Shown here piece after piece: positions 1-5,570 of a stretch of 15,122 nucleotides of DNA (the stretch's first letter is position 1; each line of letters starts with the position of its first letter). The DNA is taken from assembly GCA_024690425.1 (NCBI GenBank), contig JAILCT010000111.1:1-15122 (forward strand). Reading direction: 5' to 3'. This DNA is from Lachnospiraceae bacterium (GTDB lineage Bacteria; Bacillota_A; Clostridia; Lachnospirales; Lachnospiraceae). Below the pieces are notes generated by a model that was given only the letters and a program-made list of their open reading frames with translations, made no database searches and was not told where the DNA came from. A program made the translations under genes and the position numbers.

Positions 1-533
1 ACCAGCCTATAGATGCCATGAACCTCGGTATGGGAATGCTTCCCGATGACCGTAAGGCAGAGGGTATCATAGATGACCTGTCCATAAGGGAGAACATCAT
101 ACTTGCTCTCCAGAGTAAGAACGGAATGTTCAAGCTTATGACCAGGCAGCAGCAGAATGAGCTTGCGGACAAGTATATCGAACTTCTCTCGATAAAGACA
201 CCAAGCCGCGAGACACTCGTAAAGCAGCTTTCGGGTGGTAACCAGCAGAAGGTAATACTGGCCCGCTGGCTTGCAACAAACCCTGAATTCCTTATCCTTG
301 ATGAGCCTACAAGAGGTATCGATGTCGGAACCAAGACAGAGATCCAGAAGCTTGTACTTGAGCTTGCCAAAGAAGGAAAGTCGATCATGTTCATCTCTTC
401 GGAGATATCGGAAATGCTTCGTACCTGCTCCCGCATGATAATCATGAGGGACGGTGAGAAGGTTGATGAGCTTGACGGAGAGCTTACTGAAGAACGTGTA
501 ATGAAATCAATAGCGGGAGGTGACAACAAATGA
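1..533 (+). CDS. ytfR: Sugar ABC importer ATP-binding subunit, C-terminal part (YtfR/RbsA-type), 5' truncated by window
   Basis: The reading frame is open from base 3, so the gene starts upstream of the window; the ATG at 18 is internal. The visible 176 residues are the second half of the second nucleotide-binding domain of a two-domain sugar-importer ATPase. They begin with the LPDDRKAEG-type segment seen in RbsA/MglA/YtfR proteins. The ABC signature LSGGNQQKV and Walker B LILDEPTRGIDVG follow. The usual switch histidine is replaced by serine in MFISSE, which is normal for the second domain of this family. The protein should sit on the inner face of the membrane and power the two permeases that follow. 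Its stop overlaps the next start by 4 bases (ATGA), so translation is probably coupled. The ytfR symbol rests on the downstream genes, which match the ytfQ-ytfR-ytfT-yjfF set; another CUT2 sugar is possible. Confidence 0.9.
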   Translation, partial: QPIDAMNLGMGMLPDDRKAEGIIDDLSIRENIILALQSKNGMFKLMTRQQQNELADKYIELLSIKTPSRETLVKQLSGGNQQKVILARWLATNPEFLILDEPTRGIDVGTKTEIQKLVLELAKEGKSIMFISSEISEMLRTCSRMIIMRDGEKVDELDGELTEERVMKSIAGGDNK

Positions 534-1612
534 ATGCACAGTTAATGTGGAAAAAGATAAAAAAGTCACAGCTCCTGTTACCTGTTGTAGCGATGATACT
601 TGTCATGGCCATAAACATCATCCATGATGCGGCTACAGGCGCCGGTGCCTTTTCATTCTTTAAGATAACCCTGCAGCAGACGACCGGAAACGGAACAATA
701 CTCTACGGCAGGATCATAGATATCTTAAACAGGGGTTCCGAAGCAGCACTGCTTGCCCTTGGAATGACCCTTGTTGTATCGGCTTCGGCAGGAACGGATA
801 TTTCGGTAGGTTCGGTAATGAGCTTAAGCGCATCCTTCTGCTGTATGCTCCTTGCAGGTTATGGTGTATCATCAACAAACGAGCTTGCGGTTCCCCTTAT
901 CGTGGGACTTCTTGCAGCTATATTTATGGGTTGTGTGTGCGGAGCCTTTAACGGACTGCTGGTTGCGAGGTTTAATATCCAGCCCATGGTCGCGACGCTG
1001 ATATTGTATTCGGCTGCACGCGCTATCGGACTTCTTCTGTGTAACGACCTTATAGTGTATGTAAGGAATGATTCTTTCGGTTTCTTCGGAAGCTTCCTTG
1101 GACCGATCCCTACACCTATAATAATAACCGCCATATGCATTGCCATCCTGTCACTTATACTTAATAAGACAGCTCTTGGTATGTATATCCAGTCGGTTGG
1201 TATCAATTCAAAGGCATCACGTATCGCGGGCCTTAATTCAAAGATGATAATCCATCTTGCCTACATCGTGTGCGGGCTCTTTGCCGGTATCGCGGGAATA
1301 GTTGCATCCTCAAGGATCACATCCGCCGATTCCAACAACATAGGTCTGTATCTTGAAATGGATGCCATCCTTGCGGTAGCTCTTGGCGGTAATTCACTTG
1401 GCGGCGGTAAGTTCTCACTTGCCGGCTCAATAATCGGTGCCTATACCATACAGGCTATCACCACTACCCTGTATGCACTGGGTGTATCGACCAACCAGGC
1501 TCCTGTTTTCAAGGCAATAATAGTCATCATCATCGTAGCTATACAGGCACCGCCGGTTAAGGCATTCATAAGAAAGAGAAAACTTTCCAAAACATCAAAG
1601 GGGGTGGCATAA
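530..1612 (+). CDS. ytfT: Sugar ABC importer permease, YtfT-like
   Basis: This 360-residue, very hydrophobic protein belongs to the RbsC-type permease family (BPD_transp_2). It resembles E. coli YtfT, a galactofuranose permease. Shared stretches include DILNR near the first conserved block, PTPIII, KTALGM and the VGIN-SKA region, then LEMDAILAVALGG near the C-terminus. A lysine-rich cytoplasmic start (KKIKKS) precedes the first membrane segment, and the tail RKRKLSK is also positively charged. The start is supported by GGGAGGTG at 515-522 and overlaps the ATPase stop by 4 bases. It should form a heterodimeric channel with the next permease. Compared with my recollection of E. coli YtfT, the normally GGIDLSVG-type motif reads SAGTDISVG and is one residue longer. 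Family assignment is certain; substrate is inferred. Confidence 0.88.
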   Translation: MNAQLMWKKIKKSQLLLPVVAMILVMAINIIHDAATGAGAFSFFKITLQQTTGNGTILYGRIIDILNRGSEAALLALGMTLVVSASAGTDISVGSVMSLSASFCCMLLAGYGVSSTNELAVPLIVGLLAAIFMGCVCGAFNGLLVARFNIQPMVATLILYSAARAIGLLLCNDLIVYVRNDSFGFFGSFLGPIPTPIIITAICIAILSLILNKTALGMYIQSVGINSKASRIAGLNSKMIIHLAYIVCGLFAGIAGIVASSRITSADSNNIGLYLEMDAILAVALGGNSLGGGKFSLAGSIIGAYTIQAITTTLYALGVSTNQAPVFKAIIVIIIVAIQAPPVKAFIRKRKLSKTSKGVA

Positions 1613-2641
1613 ATGAAGAATAAGAAACTTAACTTAAACAGCCACACCATACTGCTTCTTATAACAATAGTACTTTTCATTGTATTGTATATGCTGGGAT
1701 GTGTCCTGTACAGCAAGAAGGGATTTACCCACTTGCAGACCTTCCTTAATATACTGATCACAAATGCGGGACTTATATGTATCGCTTCCGGAATGACCTG
1801 TGTAATGTTAACGGCCGGTATCGATATTTCGGTCGGCGGCCTTGTAGCCATGGACTGTATGATGCTTGCAGTAGGTATCAACAGCGGGATCCCGGCACCT
1901 GTGATGGTATTTCTGGTTATCCTGACAGGCCTTGTATTCGGACTTATGCAGGGATTCTTCGTAGGATACTTAAACATCCAGCCCTTTATCGTATCGATGG
2001 CGGGTATGTTCTTCACAAGAGGTATGACCGCCGTGATATCAACGGACCAGGTATCGATAACCAAGGATACATCACCGCTTTACTACGCATGGGCCAACTA
2101 TAAGATCAAGCTTCCCTTCGGAGGATACGTTAACAACAAGGGAGTGTACAATGCACCCTATATCCGTATAAATGTTGTCATCGCCCTTATCGTCCTTATA
2201 ATAATATTCTTCATGTTAAGGCATACAAGGTTCGGAAGAAGCCTCTATGCGGTAGGCGGTAATGAGCAGTCGGCAGCAATGATGGGTCTTAATATCAAGT
2301 CCGTTAAGTTAAAGGCTTACGTATTATCATCATTCCTGTGCTCGATCGGAGGTATATGCTTCTCGCTCAATACCATGTCAGGTTCTGTTCAGCAGGCTCT
2401 CGGCCTTGAGATGGATGCCATATCATCGGCGGTTATCGGAGGTACCCTCCTTACGGGTGGTGTAGGTAATGTGCTCGGTTCCTTCTTCGGTGTTCTGATA
2501 AACGGAACCATATCCTCAATCGTTAAGACCAACGGTAAGCTGGCCAGCTCCTGGCCCAACATCTTAACGGCGGCACTGCTCTTCCTCTTCATAGTAATAC
2601 AGAGTATATTTGCAGCCATACGAAACAAGAAGCTCCGTTAA
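1613..2641 (+). CDS. yjfF: Sugar ABC importer permease, YjfF-like
   Basis: This is a second RbsC-type permease, 342 residues, starting on the base after the ytfT stop with GGGGGTGG as ribosome binding site. It is clearly different from the first permease and matches the YjfF partner of YtfT. It has the standard-length TAGIDISVGG motif, the GMFFTRG segment, the RTHTRFGRSLYAVGGN-like cytoplasmic loop (here RHTRFGRSLYAVGGNEQSA), and LEMDAISSAVIGGTLLTGGVG before the last membrane spans. Two non-identical permeases in tandem, next to one two-domain ATPase and a YtfQ-like binding protein, are the hallmark of the galactofuranose importer and separate it from ribose or galactose importers, which use one permease gene. 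The protein acts in the cytoplasmic membrane. Substrate specificity is inferred from the context. Confidence 0.87.
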   Translation: MKNKKLNLNSHTILLLITIVLFIVLYMLGCVLYSKKGFTHLQTFLNILITNAGLICIASGMTCVMLTAGIDISVGGLVAMDCMMLAVGINSGIPAPVMVFLVILTGLVFGLMQGFFVGYLNIQPFIVSMAGMFFTRGMTAVISTDQVSITKDTSPLYYAWANYKIKLPFGGYVNNKGVYNAPYIRINVVIALIVLIIIFFMLRHTRFGRSLYAVGGNEQSAAMMGLNIKSVKLKAYVLSSFLCSIGGICFSLNTMSGSVQQALGLEMDAISSAVIGGTLLTGGVGNVLGSFFGVLINGTISSIVKTNGKLASSWPNILTAALLFLFIVIQSIFAAIRNKKLR

Positions 2642-2644
2642 TGA

Positions 2645-2673
2645 TGTACAGGAAGGCATTTCTTTAGTATAAT
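2645..2673 (+). promoter_or_regulatory. Possible internal promoter for ytfQ
   Basis: A perfect TATAAT lies at 2668-2673. The hexamer TGTACA (4 of 6 matches to TTGACA) lies exactly 17 bases upstream at 2645-2650. A start about 7 bases after the -10 would put the RNA 5' end within a few bases of the ytfQ ATG at 2683, giving a leaderless or nearly leaderless message. The -35 is weak and the region is AT-rich, so chance is not excluded. Confidence 0.35.
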
Positions 2674-2682
2674 AATGATGTT

Positions 2683-3735
2683 ATGAGGAAACCATCATTA
2701 TCTTTGATAACTTTAATAACAGTGATCTTAATGCTATTTACCGGGTGTAGTAATGCACCCGGTAATTCTGCTGTAAATAAGGCCGGTGAAGGAACTGCCG
2801 GAGACAAGGGACTTATAACGGTCGGCTTTTCCCAGGTAGGAGCAGAGTCCGACTGGAGGAACATCAATACCGAGTCCATGAAGGAGACCTTCTCACCCGA
2901 GAACGGTTATGACCTTATATACGATGACGGCCAGCAGAAGCAGCAGAATCAGATCACCGCCATACGTACCTTCATACAGAAGGAAGTCGACTATATTGTT
3001 CTTGCCCCTGTTATCGAGGACGGCTGGAACACTGTTCTTACGGAGGCCAAGGATGCTGACATCCCGGTCATACTGGTGGACAGGATGGTCAATGTTGAAG
3101 ACCAGGATCTCTTTACCTGCTGGGTGGGGTCTGACTTTGAACTGGAAGGCAGGAAGGTGTGTGAATGGCTTAATGAGTACTGTGAGGCCAATCATATATA
3201 CCCAAGCGATATAAATATCGTAAACATCAAGGGAACGGAAGGTGCATCTGCCGAGCTGGGGAGGTCCAAGTCACTAAGGGCCGCAGTCAGCGAATACGGC
3301 TGGAACCTTCTTGATGAGCGGTCGGGTGACTTTACCCAGGCCAAGGGACGTGAGGTAATGTCCAGGTTCTTACGTCAGTACGATAACATAAACGTTGTTT
3401 ACTGTGAGAATGATAATGAGGCCTTCGGTGCCATCGATGCAATAGAAGCCGAAGGTAAAACGGTCGGCAGTGACATAAGACACGGTGAGATAATGGTCCT
3501 TGCCTTTGACGGGTCCTCCGACCAGGCGGTTGAGGCCGTAAGATCAGGCAGGATATCCTGTATAGGGGAATGTAATCCCCTGCACGGTCCCAGAGTTGAG
3601 AAGATCATCAAGAACTTAAGGAACGGGATCACTCCGGATAAATACGAGTATGTTGATGAGGATATCTTCAGTGCCGATGACAGTGTACGGAGTGTGAAGA
3701 TCGACGGTGAAACCTATCCGGTAACCGTTCCGTAA
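2683..3735 (+). CDS. ytfQ: Sugar-binding lipoprotein, YtfQ-like (galactofuranose-type)
   Basis: This 350-residue secreted lipoprotein begins with a signal peptide (Arg2, Lys3, then a hydrophobic core) ending in the lipobox LFTGC, so Cys22 would be lipidated. The mature part is a periplasmic-binding-protein fold of the ribose-binding type (Peripla_BP_4). It matches E. coli YtfQ closely: VGFSQVGAES, DGQQKQQNQI, APVIEDGW, EAKDADIPV, VDR, then SGDFTQAKGREVM and the VYCENDNEA hinge-side segment. It captures the sugar outside the cell and hands it to the YtfT/YjfF channel. The start is 41 bases after the yjfF stop. There is no nearby Shine-Dalgarno; the closest purine run, AGGAAGG at 2650-2656, lies 26 bases upstream. 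An in-frame TAG at 2665 excludes an earlier start. Lying last in the operon is unusual for a binding protein; another may exist upstream of the window. Confidence 0.88.
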   Translation: MRKPSLSLITLITVILMLFTGCSNAPGNSAVNKAGEGTAGDKGLITVGFSQVGAESDWRNINTESMKETFSPENGYDLIYDDGQQKQQNQITAIRTFIQKEVDYIVLAPVIEDGWNTVLTEAKDADIPVILVDRMVNVEDQDLFTCWVGSDFELEGRKVCEWLNEYCEANHIYPSDINIVNIKGTEGASAELGRSKSLRAAVSEYGWNLLDERSGDFTQAKGREVMSRFLRQYDNINVVYCENDNEAFGAIDAIEAEGKTVGSDIRHGEIMVLAFDGSSDQAVEAVRSGRISCIGECNPLHGPRVEKIIKNLRNGITPDKYEYVDEDIFSADDSVRSVKIDGETYPVTVP

Positions 3736-3737
3736 TC

Positions 3738-4820
3738 TTATACGAATGTCTCTATATAGATGTCGGGTTCCTTGGACAGGTCAACGAAGCGGTTGCGGCA
3801 CTGGATCATGGGCCTTGAGAGGGCTGTCTTGTTCATGAACACAACCTCTCCTTCCATGCCGTTGTTAAGCCTGACACGGTTCTTGATGTAAGTACTTGCG
3901 ATATGTTCAAGGAAGACCAGGATGAACTTGGAATCGTACTTGTTAAGGCCTTCCGATTCAAATATACCGATAACCTTGAAGGGACATAAGGGTCCCCTGT
4001 ATACACGGGCTGCTGTCATGGCATCATAAACATCAGCTATGGCTACGATCTTGGCATACTTGTTGATCTTATCGCCCGTAAGCCCCAGAGGGTATCCGGT
4101 ACCGTCGCAGCGCTCATGGTGCATAAGGGCAGCTTCCCTGATATCGTTGTTTATATTCTCGTAGTTCTTAAGGATATTATAACCCTGAAGGGTGTGGGTC
4201 TTGACTATATTGTACTCGTTGGGTGTGAGCTTGTCGGGCTTGCGGATGATATTGTCCGGAACAACAAGCTTGCCTATATCATGAAGAAGACCGCACAGGG
4301 TAAGCTTCTCGACCTCGGATGGCGGGAGCTTCAGCCACTTGGCAAATACATTGCAGATAAGACCTACGTTTATCGAATGTGCATAGGTCAGGTCATCATA
4401 CTGCCTCATGTTGTGGAGCATATCGAATATTGACACGCTGGTCGACTGGGTGGCCATGAGGTTGGAGATATGGTCAAACAGCTCCTCTGTATTGATAGGA
4501 GCCCTGTCATCTACGATGGATCTTAAGTTCTGTTTAAATTCCTCAGTCGTTGCGATAAAGGTCTTCTCAAATTCCTTGAATTCCTTGCTTGCCTTGATCC
4601 TCTCCGAGTAGGAGGGCATATCAAAGGGACTGGCTTCTTCCTGGGACATACCGGGATCATCCTTGATCCTTACAGCCAGTATCGAGTAGAATTCAAGACG
4701 GGTTATCATCTTATCTGTAAGTACCGTATTATTCGGTACGATCATCTGATTGTTATACGAATATACATCCTCGGCTGTTGTCATACCCGGGAGTAGTTCG
4801 GATGTTCTAACACGTTTCAT
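3738..4820 (-). CDS. HD-GYP domain protein, probable cyclic-di-GMP phosphodiesterase
   Basis: This 360-residue cytoplasmic protein has no membrane segment. Residues 1-55 are the small N-terminal module common in clostridial HD-GYP proteins (SELLPGM, then VLTDKMITRLEF). Residues 60-125 are charged and probably helical. The HD-GYP catalytic domain spans about 140-310: His148 (YAHS), His180-Asp181 (HDIGK), His209 (KTHT), His234-His235-Glu236 and the DGTGYP signature at 239-244, then ADVYDA at 262-267. All recognisable metal-ligand motifs are intact, so c-di-GMP hydrolysis is expected. The C-terminal 50 residues (GMEGEVVFMNK, SRPMIQC) form a small beta module often attached to these domains. No receiver, PAS or GGDEF domain is present, so the input signal is unknown. 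The ribosome binding site is weak (AGG about 8-10 bases before the ATG). The gene is monocistronic in this window and faces the ABC operon. Confidence 0.9.
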   Translation of the reverse strand: MKRVRTSELLPGMTTAEDVYSYNNQMIVPNNTVLTDKMITRLEFYSILAVRIKDDPGMSQEEASPFDMPSYSERIKASKEFKEFEKTFIATTEEFKQNLRSIVDDRAPINTEELFDHISNLMATQSTSVSIFDMLHNMRQYDDLTYAHSINVGLICNVFAKWLKLPPSEVEKLTLCGLLHDIGKLVVPDNIIRKPDKLTPNEYNIVKTHTLQGYNILKNYENINNDIREAALMHHERCDGTGYPLGLTGDKINKYAKIVAIADVYDAMTAARVYRGPLCPFKVIGIFESEGLNKYDSKFILVFLEHIASTYIKNRVRLNNGMEGEVVFMNKTALSRPMIQCRNRFVDLSKEPDIYIETFV

Positions 4821-4849
4821 AAATATGCCTGATCAATTTAAATATTTAT

Positions 4850-4878
4850 AGTCACATTTGACGAAAAAGTCACACTTT
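4850..4878. repeat. Direct repeat AGTCACAyTT near the HD-GYP transcription start
   Basis: The plus strand carries AGTCACATTT at 4850-4859 and AGTCACACTTT at 4868-4878. The two copies start 18 bases apart. The second copy overlaps the predicted start of the leftward transcript. A weaker AAGTCAATG lies at 4902-4910 over its -35. This could be a tandem operator, but the copies are short and the region is AT-rich. Confidence 0.3.
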
Positions 4879-4879
4879 C

Positions 4880-4908
4880 AGTATAAAAATATTCATGATA
4901 AAAGTCAA
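4880..4908 (-). promoter_or_regulatory. Sigma-A-type promoter of the HD-GYP gene
   Basis: On the minus strand, TTGACT (4908-4903) and TATACT (4885-4880) are separated by exactly 17 bases. Transcription would start near 4873, giving an untranslated leader of roughly 50 bases before the ATG at 4820. The leader is AT-rich; I see no c-di-GMP riboswitch in it. Confidence 0.8.
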
Positions 4909-4922
4909 TGAGGTAAATATAT

Positions 4923-4951
4923 TTGAATATTTGATTTTTATATGATATACT
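4923..4951 (+). promoter_or_regulatory. Sigma-A-type promoter of queT and the hydratase
   Basis: TTGAAT at 4923-4928 and TATACT at 4946-4951 are separated by exactly 17 bases. Transcription would begin near 4958, just before the preQ1-II-like leader. Its -35 is 15 bases from the -35 of the opposite-strand promoter at 4903-4908, so the two promoters are back to back and could share control. Confidence 0.75.
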
Positions 4952-4957
4952 TGCAAA

Positions 4958-5016
4958 GTTGCAAACGGATGTTAGCTCCTTCCCATCCGGAATTATTTTC
5001 CAATCCTAAAGGAGGA
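4958..5016 (+). ncRNA. preQ1-II-like riboswitch (COG4708 RNA) controlling queT translation
   Basis: A hairpin CGGATG (4966-4971) / CATCCG (4984-4989) encloses the 12-base loop TTAGCTCCTTCC (4972-4983). Six loop bases, CTCCTT (4976-4981), are perfectly complementary to AAGGAG (5009-5014), the ribosome binding site of queT, so an H-type pseudoknot can form and hide it. This is the layout and loop sequence (UUAGCUyCUU, then AAAGGAG) of the preQ1-II class, which regulates queT/COG4708 genes by blocking translation when preQ1 is bound. The linker of 19 bases (4990-5008) holds at most a 3-4 bp hairpin (GGAA 4989-4992 with TTCC 4998-5001), whereas I recall the lactic-acid-bacterial class having a clear P4 stem there. 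The preQ1-I class fits worse, because its A-rich tail directly follows the hairpin. Confidence 0.72.
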
Positions 5017-5020
5017 TCAA

Positions 5021-5551
5021 ATGAATAAGAAGGTTTTATTTATCTCACAGGCGGCTGTTATCGCTGCTGTTTACACTGTACTTACGGTCGTTGCGGCCGG
5101 CTTTAATCTTGCAAGCGGCATGATCCAGGTAAGGTTTTCGGAGGCTCTCACTATACTGCCCTTTTTCACACCGGCAGCAATACCGGGTCTGGCAATAGGA
5201 TGCCTTTTAAGCAATCTTATTACGGGATGTATGCTTCCAGATGTAATATTCGGATCCCTGGCAACCCTTCTCGGTGCAGTGGGCTCATGGTATTTAAGAA
5301 AGAGCAAGCTCCTTGTTACCATTCCGCCCGTTGTATCCAATTGCCTGATAATCCCTTTTATACTTACATATGTATATAATATTCCGGGAGGAATACCTTT
5401 ACAGATGCTCACGGTAGGAGCAGGAGAGATTATCTCATGTATGATCTTGGGATCGGCACTCTTACGTGCTCTTCTTCCGGTAAAGCACCTTATATCATTG
5501 GAAGATCCACAGGATTCAAACAGCGATATGTATAATTCAGTTTCAGCTTAG
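5021..5551 (+). CDS. queT: QueT-family queuosine-precursor transporter
   Basis: This 176-residue integral membrane protein has about five hydrophobic segments and belongs to the QueT family (COG4708), substrate-binding (S) components that take up queuine precursors such as preQ1. Recognisable pieces are the N-terminal segment QAAVIAAVYTVLT, then MIQVRFSEALTILPFFTPAAIPGL, GCLLSNLITG, and the glycine-rich LGSALLRALLP end. The MIQVRFSEAL segment is the strongest family mark. The last 17 residues are hydrophilic and look dispensable. Translation starts 6 bases after AAAGGAGG, which is the strand paired in the upstream riboswitch, tying uptake to intracellular preQ1. Such S components normally borrow a shared ECF energy module, and no ECF genes are in the window. 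No queuosine biosynthesis genes are nearby. Confidence 0.87.
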   Translation: MNKKVLFISQAAVIAAVYTVLTVVAAGFNLASGMIQVRFSEALTILPFFTPAAIPGLAIGCLLSNLITGCMLPDVIFGSLATLLGAVGSWYLRKSKLLVTIPPVVSNCLIIPFILTYVYNIPGGIPLQMLTVGAGEIISCMILGSALLRALLPVKHLISLEDPQDSNSDMYNSVSA

Positions 5552-5570
5552 ATAATGCAGGAGGACAATC

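Noticed and set aside
1441..2064. Long minus-strand open frame (207 codons) opposite the two permeases
   Set aside because: It lies antisense to two well-recognised permeases, crosses their junction, has no ribosome binding site that I could see and resembles no known protein. It is a by-product of codon bias.
4821..4872. Possible c-di-GMP riboswitch in the HD-GYP leader
   Set aside because: The leader is only about 50 bases, AT-rich, and lacks the conserved GEMM hairpins.
4958..5016. preQ1-I interpretation of the queT leader
   Set aside because: The preQ1-I class needs an A-rich tail immediately after the hairpin to fill the groove. Here 19 bases separate hairpin and pseudoknot strand, and the loop and ribosome-binding-site pairing match preQ1-II instead.
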